Assembly (NCBI RefSeq): GCF_019929185.1
Contig: NZ_JAHZPC010000004.1
Location: 1-64,000 of the forward strand
DNA from: Streptococcus parasanguinis
GTDB taxonomy: Bacteria > Bacillota > Bacilli > Lactobacillales > Streptococcaceae
Direction: 5' to 3'
DNA: 64,000 bases
The position numbers were made by a program, and so were the translations under genes. Positions 19,688 to 28,450 of this stretch are shown here, in pieces. Numbering within the stretch: the stretch's first letter is position 1; the number at the start of each line of letters is the position of its first letter. Under the pieces are notes generated by a model. It did no database searches, had not been told where the DNA came from, and saw nothing but the letters and a program-made list of their open reading frames with translations.

Positions 19688-19696
19688 TGCTATAAT
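19688..19696 (+). promoter_or_regulatory. Extended -10 promoter of the Fur-family gene
   Basis: TGCTATAAT stands 45 bp before the GTG start. No classical PerR box (TTATAATNATTATAA) is visible around it. Confidence 0.6.
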
Positions 19697-19741
19697 AGGG
19701 GTAACGAATCGATTAAATCAAATTGGAAAGGGGGGATCATA

Positions 19742-20188
19742 GTGAACACATTGCATCGTCATGAAGAAGAGCGCGTGGAAGAAGTTTTGCAAAGTTTGCG
19801 TGCTAAGGGCATTCGGATTACCGATACTCGCAGAGCAGTTCTTTCCTATTTAGTGGCGAGTCATGAACATCCAAGCGCTGAGAAGATCTATCGCGATTTA
19901 TTGCCTCAGTTTCCAAGCATGAGTCTAGCAACTGTCTACAACAATATCAAGGTTTTAATTGATGAGGGGGTTGTCTCTGAGATCAAGGTTCGCAATGATA
20001 CCACGACCTATTTTGATTTCATGGGGCATGACCATTTGAATGTGGTGTGTGAAAAATGTGGTCGTATCGCAGATGTGGATATCGAAGTCCCAGATCTTCG
20101 TGAAGAAGCAGCCAGTCAAAGTGGCTACCAGATCACCAAAACCCAGATGACGGTCTATGGCATTTGCCCCGACTGTCAGAAAAATTAA
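19742..20188 (+). CDS. perR: Fur-family transcriptional repressor, PerR-like
   Basis: A 148-aa metalloregulator with an N-terminal winged HTH (SLATVYNNIKVLIDEG near residue 60) and a C-terminal dimer domain. The structural zinc site is formed by CEKC and CPDC. His residues in ASHEHPSA and FDFMGHDHLNVVC suit the regulatory metal site. Overall it resembles streptococcal PerR, which senses peroxide and metals. The start is a GTG with GGGGGG 9 nt upstream; longer ATG starts would lie over the promoter. A zinc- or iron-sensing Fur paralogue is not excluded. Confidence 0.82.
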   Translation: MNTLHRHEEERVEEVLQSLRAKGIRITDTRRAVLSYLVASHEHPSAEKIYRDLLPQFPSMSLATVYNNIKVLIDEGVVSEIKVRNDTTTYFDFMGHDHLNVVCEKCGRIADVDIEVPDLREEAASQSGYQITKTQMTVYGICPDCQKN

Positions 20189-20201
20189 TGTGAGAGAAAC
20201 C

Positions 20202-20222
20202 AGAGCCGTCAGGCTCTTTTTT
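20202..20222 (+). terminator. perR terminator (first of three identical hairpins)
   Basis: AGAGCC-GTCA-GGCTCT followed by T6. The same hairpin recurs at 22687 and 25201 after each cassette copy. Confidence 0.85.
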
Positions 20223-20274
20223 GATGCAATGAGAATATACCTATATTTTAACTAGGAGAAAAATAGGGAAAATC

Positions 20275-20284
20275 ATGATATAAT
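20275..20284 (+). promoter_or_regulatory. Promoter of cassette copy 1
   Basis: ATGATATAATATACTTT is shared word for word with the region before copy 2 (22756 onward), giving an extended -10 TGATATAAT. The ribosome binding site AGGAGAACGAG is also identical. Confidence 0.6.
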
Positions 20285-20316
20285 ATACTTTCACGATCAA
20301 ACAAAAGGAGAACGAG

Positions 20317-21321
20317 ATGAAAAAGCTAGAGAATTTTTCTTGGAAAATGTGGCACGTTTATACCTTGATTGCTGTGGCTGTATTTTTTATTGGTAGCCTT
20401 TGTTCATTCTTTTACGTAAAAGATGCAGACTATATTGTTCATGAGCGAAATTATATTTATGTTGGAAAAGGGCAACGGTTGACGAACTATGAAAAAGTAA
20501 AGGGACTAGATACAGGATTCCCAATTTTAGCTCTTTCATTAAAAAATACAGATGAAGATGGTTATGATGATCAAATTGCTGTCGGACATAACTATATAGC
20601 CTTTCAAGATTCTAAGCTGGGTAATGTTAATCAAAATGAAAAAGATTCGGAAGAATATTTTAAAATTCGTTATTATCTGATTGGAGAAGAAAAAGGAGAG
20701 GGGCATACCATTGATGTCTTTAAAATTATTCAGAAACTGGGTTATAAAACGATTTATGGAAACATGGAGTCAACCATGTACTCTGATGGGAAGGACGAGT
20801 ATGTCAGGGTGAAAGTGACAGATAAGGAATCCATCTATTTTAATCTTAGGACGCAAAAGGAGAGTAAAAAACGTCCGAAGAAAACGATACAATATGGTTA
20901 TAAAGGCATCTATAGGGCCCTGTCTAATCCAGATTTCATTACGAAGAACTTCGATGAAGAGGAAAGCAACACGAAAATTTCTTGGCCATGGGTTCACTAT
21001 AAACAGCCAAAGAAGAAAATGACTACCACAAACGATAGTAGTTATTCAACTTCAGACAGTAGTGAAGAAAAACCTGAAGATAGCAAACTTCTTTCAATAT
21101 TAAAAAAATATGGATTTCTCCTTGTTTTAGAAGAAGACAGAAATTTATCTAGTAGCCAGTCATTAGTGTCGAAGCTATTTCCGGATGCAACTCACTTTGT
21201 TTGGTTTATTGATGATGACTATACAAGGGATGGTCATAACGAATATATCCACAATATTGAGGAATTAATCCAAGTAGTTGATGAAGAGAAAGTTGAGAAA
21301 GTATATGGAAATGAAGAATGA
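20317..21321 (+). CDS. Cassette gene A1: membrane-anchored protein of unknown function
   Basis: A 334-aa protein with one N-terminal membrane helix (about residues 12-36, after MKKLENFSWKMWH) and a long hydrophilic, acidic domain probably outside the cell. Conserved blocks shared with its paralogue at 22797 include KGEGHTIDV, DGKDEYV, a Ser-rich acidic linker, and a C-terminal DSKLLSILKKY...LFPDATHF part that may be a separate small domain. No known family is recognised. It is first in a three-gene unit; gene B1 starts inside its 3' end. Confidence 0.75.
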   Translation: MKKLENFSWKMWHVYTLIAVAVFFIGSLCSFFYVKDADYIVHERNYIYVGKGQRLTNYEKVKGLDTGFPILALSLKNTDEDGYDDQIAVGHNYIAFQDSKLGNVNQNEKDSEEYFKIRYYLIGEEKGEGHTIDVFKIIQKLGYKTIYGNMESTMYSDGKDEYVRVKVTDKESIYFNLRTQKESKKRPKKTIQYGYKGIYRALSNPDFITKNFDEEESNTKISWPWVHYKQPKKKMTTTNDSSYSTSDSSEEKPEDSKLLSILKKYGFLLVLEEDRNLSSSQSLVSKLFPDATHFVWFIDDDYTRDGHNEYIHNIEELIQVVDEEKVEKVYGNEE

Positions 21322-22105
21322 AAAACTAAAAAGCTGTCTCGTTCTAGTTGGCTTTTTGGCTCTTATCAGTATTTGTTTTTATAGAAATTTGGAAACAAAC
21401 ATCAAAGGACTCTATAAAAGCAATCATTATCCAGGTGAGATAAAGATCACCAGTCTTTCCCTATCTACTCAAGATAAATTGGGAATAGATGTCAATTATG
21501 TTTATTCTGAGAAGGTCAATGGAAAAGTCATTTCTATTCCATTAAAGAGACGAATGAAGGTTGAACAATTTGTTATTCCATATTATCCTTATTTGGGTAA
21601 AGAAGGTCGTTATGGAATGACTGGGGATTCGATTGGAATGTATGCTGAGGAGTATAGTGTATATGGTCCAATTCTTGAAAAAGCACTCGAGCTCAATCCT
21701 GACAGTAAGAAATTGGAACAGGAAATTCAAAATAAAATCAATCAAAACTCTACGTTAAAAGGCTCTAAAATCACTTTGAAATTTACAACTTTCAGTCAAT
21801 TATCAAATTATTATAGAGTTAGATGGCTCGGTGAATATGAGAAAGAATCAATGAAGAAGAATCGTACCGTACTTGGAGGCTGGTATCAATTTCCAGTAGA
21901 GGATGCATTAGAATATAATGCCTTGTATGTTCAAATTTCGCTACCAAAAGGTGTCGATAAAGAAAGTATACATCTGAAGGATGAGTTGAATACACTTTTA
22001 CAAAAAACGAGCTTACCAAATGGGATTTATGCTCTTGATACCTCAACTGAACTACCCACAGCTCGAGCTATGATTTTTAATGGAAAGGTTAAAGAAAGGG
22101 ATTAA
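21305..22105 (+). CDS. Cassette gene B1: membrane-anchored protein of unknown function
   Basis: About 266 aa, with one N-terminal membrane helix (KSCLVLVGFLALISICFY) followed by an extracytoplasmic domain. Blocks shared with B2 are FYRNLETN.KGLY, the VNYVYSE strand, SIPLK and LGGWYQ. The start is uncertain. ATG 21305 is given; TTG 21293 aligns with the well-supported TTG of B2 and ATG 21281 is also in frame. It overlaps A1. No function recognised. Confidence 0.68.
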   Translation: MEMKNEKLKSCLVLVGFLALISICFYRNLETNIKGLYKSNHYPGEIKITSLSLSTQDKLGIDVNYVYSEKVNGKVISIPLKRRMKVEQFVIPYYPYLGKEGRYGMTGDSIGMYAEEYSVYGPILEKALELNPDSKKLEQEIQNKINQNSTLKGSKITLKFTTFSQLSNYYRVRWLGEYEKESMKKNRTVLGGWYQFPVEDALEYNALYVQISLPKGVDKESIHLKDELNTLLQKTSLPNGIYALDTSTELPTARAMIFNGKVKERD

Positions 22106-22107
22106 AC

Positions 22108-22632
22108 ATGTCAGAAATACAAAAGGATACTGGACTTAGTCTAGCTTGGGAACTTGGATTGTATATTTTCCTAATTTTTTCATTTCTAGCTTTGCCATTT
22201 TACAATGATCTAGCTATTTCAAATCCAAATAATTCACAAATTTTTCTCTTTCTGGACAATAACCCTGTGTTTGGGGGTGAAGCGTTTGAGGATCTTGTAA
22301 ATTTTTATTTTATCATTTTACTTTTACTATTAGTAACCTTACCTATCCTTGCTTTTTTCATTCATAATTTCTTTGAAAAAAAGGGATACCCATTTTTAGC
22401 TAGTTTACAGTCTTTGTTGATTCATGTATCTTGTGTAGTAATGTTCGTTTATGCGGTGTTTTCTTTGTCAGTTCAGAAAGATCACTATAGCTTTAGCTCA
22501 GGTTTCTATGTCTGCTTACTCATTTATTTGTTTCATATTTATAGCAACTTACGTGATATAAAAAAGATGATTGAATATCGAAATTCTGCTACCAAAACAG
22601 CTAATGAGGCAGAAATCTTATCAAAAGAATAG
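22108..22632 (+). CDS. Cassette gene C1: polytopic membrane protein of unknown function
   Basis: A 174-aa protein with four hydrophobic segments (about residues 12-32, 66-90, 100-122, 128-148) and short charged ends. It is homologous to C2 at 24618 (shared PFY near the first helix, FLASLQSLLIHVSC mid-protein). It starts 2 bp after B1, so the three genes form one transcript. A1 and B1 have a single helix each and could dock to this protein; a complex is an inference from gene order only. Confidence 0.72.
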   Translation: MSEIQKDTGLSLAWELGLYIFLIFSFLALPFYNDLAISNPNNSQIFLFLDNNPVFGGEAFEDLVNFYFIILLLLLVTLPILAFFIHNFFEKKGYPFLASLQSLLIHVSCVVMFVYAVFSLSVQKDHYSFSSGFYVCLLIYLFHIYSNLRDIKKMIEYRNSATKTANEAEILSKE

Positions 22633-22686
22633 TTCTATATTGTGAATGTTTGTTGAAGACAAAAAGAAGCAAGCTATTTTCAAACC

Positions 22687-22708
22687 AGAGCCGTCAGGCT
22701 CTTTTTTG
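22687..22708 (+). terminator. Terminator after cassette copy 1
   Basis: AGAGCC-GTCA-GGCTCT and T6, identical to the hairpin at 20202. Confidence 0.85.
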
Positions 22709-22753
22709 TATGGTAAAACCACACTAGGATAGTGAAGGAAAAATAGGAGAAAT

Positions 22754-22765
22754 CATGATATAATA
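22754..22765 (+). promoter_or_regulatory. Promoter of cassette copy 2
   Basis: The TGATATAAT extended -10 with surrounding AAATCATGATATAATATACTTT-like sequence duplicates the copy 1 promoter. Confidence 0.6.
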
Positions 22766-22796
22766 TACTTTTGAAATCAAACAATAGGAGAACGAG

Positions 22797-23837
22797 ATGA
22801 AGAAGCTGGAGAATTTTTCTTGGAAAATATGGCATATTCTTTCCCTAGTTGCCGTGACCGTTCTAATGGTTGGCGGTATTTGGAGCTTCCTTTACCTAAA
22901 AGAAGCAGTACATGTTGTGAGTGATAGAAATTATGATTATGTTGGTAGAGGACAACGGTTATTGGAAAATCGAATCATTAGTGAAGAGGCCACCGGAATT
23001 CCAATATTGGCTTATAGTTTTAAGAAAGAAGATAGAAAAAACAACCCATATATTTATGCTGTCGGATCCCAATATATAGCCCTTCAAGATTCTAAACTAT
23101 TCAGTGGCGAAGATAAGAAAAAAGATGCAAATGAATATTTTAGAATTCGGTATTATGAATTGGGCCAAGAGAAAGGAGAAGGTCATACCATTGATGTTTT
23201 AAAACTCGTTCAAAAAATGGGTTACGACTCGATTGAAGGAAACATGAGAGGTAGCATGTTTACAGATGGAAAAGATGAGTACGTAGCTTTCAATGTTACA
23301 AAAAATGATCTCCTATTTGTGAATCTGAACAAGGGAGAAATAGCAAAGACAGATCCAAAAATGATTGTTGATTATGGTTATAGTGGATTTTATCAAATAT
23401 TGCCTGCACCCAAATTTGAGACAAAAAAATACAGTCTGGATAGAAATAAAATAGATGTAGGAGGATGTTGGATAGGTTATGAATATGATGATGAAGATGA
23501 AAAAGTAGAAACTTCTTCAAGTTCTACGGAGAGATTAGATCGCAATGGTGTGAAGGTGAAGGATAGTAAACTCTTAACCCAACTAAAAAAATATCGCCGT
23601 CTCCTGATTCTAAAAAATAACCTCACTATGGAGGAGGATAAAACTATCATCAAGAGTTTGTTTCCTGATGCAGATCATTTTCGTTGGTCTATTGACGCTT
23701 CTTATACAAAGAGTGGGCAGAAAGAAATCGTTCGGAATGCTGAAGAATTTAAAAAGGTTATAAAGGAGGAAAGAGTTGAAGAAGAGTTGGAACGTGAATT
23801 TGAAGAAACATTTCAAGAAGGGCCAGACGACGATTAG
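22797..23837 (+). CDS. Cassette gene A2: membrane-anchored protein of unknown function
   Basis: A 346-aa paralogue of A1. The first dozen residues match apart from M/I exchanges (MKKLENFSWKIWH), followed by one membrane helix and the same KGEGHTIDV, DGKDEYV and LFPDADHF blocks. The loops and the Ser/Glu-rich linker have diverged. Its acidic C-terminal tail (EELEREFEETFQEGPDDD) overlaps the start of B2. Divergence well beyond the near-identical leader suggests an old duplication whose flanks are under constraint or gene conversion. Confidence 0.75.
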   Translation: MKKLENFSWKIWHILSLVAVTVLMVGGIWSFLYLKEAVHVVSDRNYDYVGRGQRLLENRIISEEATGIPILAYSFKKEDRKNNPYIYAVGSQYIALQDSKLFSGEDKKKDANEYFRIRYYELGQEKGEGHTIDVLKLVQKMGYDSIEGNMRGSMFTDGKDEYVAFNVTKNDLLFVNLNKGEIAKTDPKMIVDYGYSGFYQILPAPKFETKKYSLDRNKIDVGGCWIGYEYDDEDEKVETSSSSTERLDRNGVKVKDSKLLTQLKKYRRLLILKNNLTMEEDKTIIKSLFPDADHFRWSIDASYTKSGQKEIVRNAEEFKKVIKEERVEEELEREFEETFQEGPDDD

Positions 23838-24609
23838 TGATCGGTCAAAAGCCGTTCTAGTGGTTGTCTGCTTCCTACTATTTCTAGGATTCTATTTTTA
23901 TAGAAATTTAGAATCTAACCTAAAAGGTTTCTATGATAGTAGAAGTTTCCGAGGAGATATACAGATTACAGGTTTCTCTTGGACTCGTCCCAATGCCGGT
24001 CCGGATGTGAATTTTATCTATTCTGAAACGATTGAAGGGAAAAAAGTTTCCATTCCTTTGAAAAAATCAGTCAGATTTAAACACTTGGTGATGCCTTATT
24101 CTAATAAGATTGATTTAGCTGAAAACCTAGGAATAGAAAATACCTATGATGATTTTGATAGAGCCTATTTGCCTATTATAGAGAAGGGATTTGAATTCAG
24201 TACTGAGCGAATCGAGCTTGAAGCAGAATTAGATAAAAAAATTAACGAGTATAGTGCTTTTAGCGGCTCTTGGATTGAAATAAGCTTATCCCCCGTTAAG
24301 AAACGAGGTAACAATTATTTCAGTTTGATGGAGCAATATGAGAATGGCATTCCTAATTCTGAGATAAAAATTCTAGGAGGATGGTATGATGTCTCGTATA
24401 GTAGTTTTATCGAATCAGGAGACATCTATGTTAAAATTATCTCTCCTGAAAATATAAGTCGATTTAAAGAATCAGGTAATGATTTTAAATCAGTTTTGAA
24501 GCATTACTTGGCAATTAGGTCTCTACCAGATGGGTGGTATGGCCTGTTCGATGATGGTAAACAAGTATCTGAGACTGTTGAAATTCGCAATGGAAAGGTT
24601 AGGGGGTGA
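23776..24609 (+). CDS. Cassette gene B2: membrane-anchored protein of unknown function
   Basis: A 277-aa paralogue of B1, with a basic N-terminus, one membrane helix (AVLVVVCFLLFLGFYFY) and an external domain with FYRNLESNLKGFY, VNFIYSE, SIPLKK and LGGWYD. There is no ATG near the N-terminus; a TTG at 23776 has AAAGGAGG 5 nt upstream, so TTG is the likely start. This start lies 62 bp inside A2, giving tight translational coupling. The function is unknown. Confidence 0.74.
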   Translation: MKKSWNVNLKKHFKKGQTTISDRSKAVLVVVCFLLFLGFYFYRNLESNLKGFYDSRSFRGDIQITGFSWTRPNAGPDVNFIYSETIEGKKVSIPLKKSVRFKHLVMPYSNKIDLAENLGIENTYDDFDRAYLPIIEKGFEFSTERIELEAELDKKINEYSAFSGSWIEISLSPVKKRGNNYFSLMEQYENGIPNSEIKILGGWYDVSYSSFIESGDIYVKIISPENISRFKESGNDFKSVLKHYLAIRSLPDGWYGLFDDGKQVSETVEIRNGKVRG

Positions 24610-24617
24610 AAGGAGAC

Positions 24618-25145
24618 ATGGTAAAAGGAAAAATAAAATTTAATCATCAGTTATTGCATCAGCTTGGCTTATTTACGGCCTATGTATTGACCCTATTGAT
24701 GTCACCGTTTTATACATATCAAAAAATAGGGGAAAATGATTCGGCACAGTTTACGATTTTCCTAGGTGAACGTTCTCTATACAATGCCAAAGAGTTCGAA
24801 GGCCTCATCCATTCTTATTTCACGACGTCACTTATTATTCTTTTTGTCCTACCAGTACTTGCTATTTTTGTAAAATATCTCCTAAATAAAATAGGCTATT
24901 CTTTGTTAGCCCACCTTCAATCACTGTTAATTTTTGTAGCCTGTAGCATCATTTTAATCTTTACCATGTTTTCTATGACTGTTCAAATAGACCTCCTGCG
25001 GTTGGATTGGGGATTTTACTTGTGTCAGTCCTTCTATTGGATTTTTATCCTAAGAGAGTGGTGGAATATCAGTGGAATCGTTTATAGACGAAATCATCCT
25101 TCAGATGATGAAAGAGCAAAAGAGAAGGAGCAACCGGCAGAATAA
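24618..25145 (+). CDS. Cassette gene C2: polytopic membrane protein of unknown function
   Basis: About 175 aa, homologous to C1, with four hydrophobic segments and a Glu/Lys-rich tail. Shared features are the SPFYTY turn after helix 1 and LLAHLQSLLIFVACS. The ATG at 24618 is given; the GTG at 24606 overlaps the B2 stop and is the alternative. It is followed by the third AGAGCC/GGCTCT terminator. Confidence 0.7.
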   Translation: MVKGKIKFNHQLLHQLGLFTAYVLTLLMSPFYTYQKIGENDSAQFTIFLGERSLYNAKEFEGLIHSYFTTSLIILFVLPVLAIFVKYLLNKIGYSLLAHLQSLLIFVACSIILIFTMFSMTVQIDLLRLDWGFYLCQSFYWIFILREWWNISGIVYRRNHPSDDERAKEKEQPAE

Positions 25146-25200
25146 AAAGGTCTCTACTGGCGAATCTTTTAGTCTAAGTAATGCAATCTATTTTTAAACT

Positions 25201-25221
25201 AGAGCCGTTAGGCTCTTTTTT
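25201..25221 (+). terminator. Terminator after cassette copy 2
   Basis: AGAGCC-GTTA-GGCTCT with T6; one base in the loop differs from the copies at 20202 and 22687. Confidence 0.85.
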
Positions 25222-25250
25222 GTGAGAAATTGCACTTTTCTATGGTCGCC

Positions 25251-25286
25251 ACTAGATTTTTTACTGAAAATCTAGTAGAATAAAAT
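25251..25286 (+). promoter_or_regulatory. gpmA promoter region with inverted repeat
   Basis: ACTAGATTTT and AAAATCTAGT (25251-25260 and 25267-25276) form a perfect 10-bp inverted repeat, directly before a -10-like TAAAAT (25281-25286). The dyad covers the -35/spacer region, where a regulator could act. No T tract follows, so it is not a plain terminator. Confidence 0.5.
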
Positions 25287-25331
25287 AGATAAACGGGGGA
25301 AACCTCGGAGAATAAAAAGGAGATCCATCTA

Positions 25332-26024
25332 ATGGTAAAATTGGTTTTTGCTCGCCACGGTGAGTCTGAATGGAACAAAGCTAACCTTTTCACTGGTTGG
25401 GCTGATGTTGATTTGTCTGAAAAAGGTACACAACAAGCGATCGACGCTGGTAAATTGATCAAAGAAGCTGGTATCGAATTTGACCAAGCATACACTTCAG
25501 TATTGAAACGTGCGATCAAAACAACAAACCTTGCGCTTGAAGCTTCTGACCAATTGTGGGTTCCAGTTGAAAAATCATGGCGCTTGAACGAACGTCACTA
25601 CGGTGGTTTGACTGGTAAAAACAAAGCAGAAGCTGCTGAACAATTTGGTGATGAACAAGTTCACATCTGGCGTCGTTCATACGATGTATTGCCTCCTGCA
25701 ATGGACCGTGATGATGAACACTCAGCACACACTGACCGTCGTTACGCTTCACTTGATGACTCAGTAATTCCAGATGCTGAAAACTTGAAAGTTACTTTGG
25801 AACGTGCCCTTCCATTCTGGGAAGATAAAATCGCTCCAGCTCTTAAAGATGGTAAAAACGTATTCGTAGGAGCACACGGTAACTCAATCCGTGCTCTTGT
25901 TAAACACATCAAACAATTGTCAGACGACGAAATCATGGATGTGGAAATCCCTAACTTCCCACCATTGGTATTCGAATTTGACGAAAAATTGAACGTTGTA
26001 AAAGAATACTATCTTGGAAAGTAA
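25332..26024 (+). CDS. gpmA: 2,3-bisphosphoglycerate-dependent phosphoglycerate mutase
   Basis: A glycolytic enzyme interconverting 3- and 2-phosphoglycerate through a phosphohistidine. The catalytic signature ARHGESEWN stands at the N-terminus, [15 protein letters not shown] follows mid-protein, and the second His is in [13 protein letters not shown]. Length 230 aa is standard for the bacterial dPGM. Codon use is that of a highly expressed gene. AAAAAGGAGATC precedes the ATG. Confidence 0.97.
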   Translation: MVKLVFARHGESEWNKANLFTGWADVDLSEKGTQQAIDAGKLIKEAGIEFDQAYTSVLKRAIKTTNLALEASDQLWVPVEKSWRLNERHYGGLTGKNKAEAAEQFGDEQVHIWRRSYDVLPPAMDRDDEHSAHTDRRYASLDDSVIPDAENLKVTLERALPFWEDKIAPALKDGKNVFVGAHGNSIRALVKHIKQLSDDEIMDVEIPNFPPLVFEFDEKLNVVKEYYLGK

Positions 26025-26053
26025 GATAGCGTGATTCGTTATCAATCATAGAA

Positions 26054-26077
26054 AGCTGACTTCGGTCAGCTTTTTTG
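26054..26077 (+). terminator. gpmA terminator
   Basis: AGCTGAC-TTCG-GTCAGCT with a UUCG tetraloop and six T. Confidence 0.9.
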
Positions 26078-26124
26078 TTCATCGCAAACCTAGCCGCTTT
26101 TGGGTTTTCAGGGTCTCCTAAAAA

Positions 26125-26133
26125 TGTTATAAT
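26125..26133 (+). promoter_or_regulatory. Extended -10 promoter of metG
   Basis: TGTTATAAT lies 48 bp before the metG ATG. Confidence 0.6.
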
Positions 26134-26180
26134 AGAGTGTTACTAAATTGGGTTCCATTAGCCCTGAAAGGAAAAGAAAC

Positions 26181-28172
26181 ATGACAAAATCATTCTACAT
26201 CACAACCCCTATCTATTACCCATCTGGTAAATTGCATATTGGTTCAGCATACACAACGATCGCCTGTGACGTCTTGGCGCGTTACAAACGTATGATGAAC
26301 TACGATGTTTTCTACCTGACTGGTCTTGATGAGCACGGTCAAAAGATCCAGCAGAAAGCAGAAGAAGCTGGGATAACGCCGCAAGCTTATGTAGATGGGA
26401 TGGCTGTTGGAGTGAAAGAACTCTGGCAATTACTCGATATCTCATATGATAAATTCATCCGTACGACAGACGATTACCATGAAAAAGTGGTGGCCCAGGT
26501 CTTTGAACGCTTGCTGGCTCAAGACGACATCTACCTTGGTGAATACTCTGGTTGGTATTCAGTATCTGATGAAGAGTTCTTTACAGAAAGCCAATTGGCT
26601 GAGGTCTACCGTGATGAGAATGGCAAGGTCATCGGTGGGGTAGCCCCATCAGGCCACGAAGTAGAATGGGTTTCTGAAGAATCTTATTTCCTTCGTCTCA
26701 GCAAATACCAAGACCGTTTGGTTGAGTTTTTCAAATCCCAACCAGACTTCATCACGCCAGATGGTCGTCTTAATGAAATGTTGAAAAACTTCATCGAGCC
26801 AGGTTTGGAAGACTTGGCGGTATCTCGGACCACCTTTACCTGGGGTGTGCCAGTCCCATCTAATCCAAAACACGTGGTCTATGTATGGATCGATGCCCTT
26901 CTTAACTATGTGACCGCTCTTGGTTACGGTCAAGAAGATCATGAAAACTTTGACAAATTCTGGAACGGAACCGTCTTCCACATGGTTGGAAAAGACATCC
27001 TTCGTTTCCACTCCATCTACTGGCCAATCCTTCTCATGATGTTGGATGTTAAATTGCCAGAACGTTTGATTGCCCATGGTTGGTTTGTCATGAAAGACGG
27101 CAAGATGTCTAAGTCTAAAGGAAATGTCATCTACCCAGAAATGTTGGTGGAACGCTTCGGCTTGGATCCACTCCGTTACTACCTCATGCGTAGTCTTCCA
27201 GTTGGTTCTGATGGTACCTTTACCCCAGAAGACTACGTAGCCCGCATCAACTATGAATTGGCTAATGACCTTGGAAACCTCCTTAACCGGACGGTAGCCA
27301 TGATCAATAAATACTTTGGTGGTCAAATTCCAGCTTATGTCGAAAATGTCACAGCATTTGATGCAGATTTGGCCAAGGTGGTTGAAGAAAACATCGCTGA
27401 ATACCACAAGCAAATGAACGCGGTTGATTACCCACGCGCTTTAGAAGCCGTATGGAACATCATCTCTCGTACCAACAAGTACATCGATGAGACTGCTCCT
27501 TGGGTCCTCGCTAAAGAAGATGGTGACAAGGAACAATTGGCAGCAGTGATGGCTCACTTGGCAGCTAGCCTTCGTGTTGTGGCTCACTTGATCCAACCAT
27601 TCATGATGAACACCTCAAATGCCATCATGGAACAACTTGGCTTGGACTTGGACTTCGATCTTGAAAACTTGACCTTAGCAGGATTCCCTGAAAATATCAC
27701 AGTAGTTGCCAAAGGAACTCCAATCTTCCCACGTCTCGACATGGAAGAAGAAATTGCCTACATTCAATCTCAAATGACTGCTGGTAAACCACAAGAAAAA
27801 GAATGGATTCCAGAAGAAGTGGAACTCAAGTCTGAAAAAGATGAGATCAAGTTTGAAGAATTTGACAAGGTTGAAATCCGTGTAGCAGAAGTCAAAGAAG
27901 TGGAACGCGTCGAAGGCTCAGACAAATTGCTTCGCTTCCGTCTTGACGCTGGTGACGGCGAAGACCGTCAAATCCTTTCTGGTATCGCGAAATTCTATCC
28001 AAATGAACAAGAATTGGTCGGCAAGAAACTCCAAATCGTAGCCAACCTTAAACCACGTAAGATGATGAAGAAATATGTCAGCCAAGGCATGATTCTTTCC
28101 GCAGAATACGGAGATCAATTAACAGTCTTAACTGTTGATCCATCTGTACCAAATGGAAGTATCATCGGCTAA
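26181..28172 (+). CDS. metG: Methionyl-tRNA synthetase
   Basis: Charges tRNA-Met. A class I synthetase of 663 aa with the HIGH-type motif KLHIGSAY near residue 15, the KMSKS motif in [10 protein letters not shown] near 300, an anticodon-binding helical domain, and a C-terminal EMAP/Trbp111 domain ([25 protein letters not shown]) that dimerises and binds tRNA. The insert ([12 protein letters not shown]) lacks zinc-binding Cys pairs, as in the short Gram-positive form. The ATG at 26181 has AAAGGAAAAG upstream; the longer frame begins before the promoter products would allow. Confidence 0.96.
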   Translation: MTKSFYITTPIYYPSGKLHIGSAYTTIACDVLARYKRMMNYDVFYLTGLDEHGQKIQQKAEEAGITPQAYVDGMAVGVKELWQLLDISYDKFIRTTDDYHEKVVAQVFERLLAQDDIYLGEYSGWYSVSDEEFFTESQLAEVYRDENGKVIGGVAPSGHEVEWVSEESYFLRLSKYQDRLVEFFKSQPDFITPDGRLNEMLKNFIEPGLEDLAVSRTTFTWGVPVPSNPKHVVYVWIDALLNYVTALGYGQEDHENFDKFWNGTVFHMVGKDILRFHSIYWPILLMMLDVKLPERLIAHGWFVMKDGKMSKSKGNVIYPEMLVERFGLDPLRYYLMRSLPVGSDGTFTPEDYVARINYELANDLGNLLNRTVAMINKYFGGQIPAYVENVTAFDADLAKVVEENIAEYHKQMNAVDYPRALEAVWNIISRTNKYIDETAPWVLAKEDGDKEQLAAVMAHLAASLRVVAHLIQPFMMNTSNAIMEQLGLDLDFDLENLTLAGFPENITVVAKGTPIFPRLDMEEEIAYIQSQMTAGKPQEKEWIPEEVELKSEKDEIKFEEFDKVEIRVAEVKEVERVEGSDKLLRFRLDAGDGEDRQILSGIAKFYPNEQELVGKKLQIVANLKPRKMMKKYVSQGMILSAEYGDQLTVLTVDPSVPNGSIIG

Positions 28173-28188
28173 ACGATAGATATAGATG

Positions 28189-28214
28189 AAAAGCACTCCT
28201 GCGGGAGTGCTTTT
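28189..28214. terminator. Bidirectional terminator between metG and the HTH gene
   Basis: AAAAGCACTCC-TGCG-GGAGTGCTTTT is a perfect 11-bp stem with a tetraloop, serving both convergent genes. Confidence 0.9.
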
Positions 28215-28233
28215 CTTATGACAATACATGTCC

Positions 28234-28440
28234 CTATTCATCTGGCCGGTATTCCAGGATATCTCCCGGCTGGCAGTCGAGTTCTTTGCAGATGGCTTCA
28301 AGGGTAGTGAAGCGGATAGCTTTGGCCTTGCCGGTCTTGAGGATGGAGAGGTTGGCTGTCGTAATGCCGATTTTGTCGGCTAGTTCATTGGATTTCATCT
28401 TTCGCTTGGCCAGCATGACATCTAGATTGACGATAATCAT
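28234..28440 (-). CDS. Small HTH regulator (YozG/Cro-CI type)
   Basis: A 68-aa helix-turn-helix protein of the YozG-like XRE group: MIIVNLDVMLAKRKMKSNELADKIGITTANLSILKTGKAKA covers helices 1-3, and CQPGDILEY ends the fold. It follows the DUF2975 gene by 10 bp. This HTH/DUF2975 pairing recurs widely in Firmicutes, and the small protein is presumed to regulate its own operon. The ligand and further targets are unknown. Confidence 0.87.
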   Translation of the reverse strand: MIIVNLDVMLAKRKMKSNELADKIGITTANLSILKTGKAKAIRFTTLEAICKELDCQPGDILEYRPDE

Positions 28441-28450
28441 GGTCCCCTCC

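Noticed and set aside
26080..26180. T-box or SAM-type riboswitch before metG
   Set aside because: The leader is only about 40 nt after the promoter and lacks T-box or SAM aptamer sequence.
26649..27413. 254-codon open frame on the minus strand within metG
   Set aside because: It lies wholly antisense to a well-supported synthetase, has no ribosome binding site and its composition mirrors the metG codon pattern.
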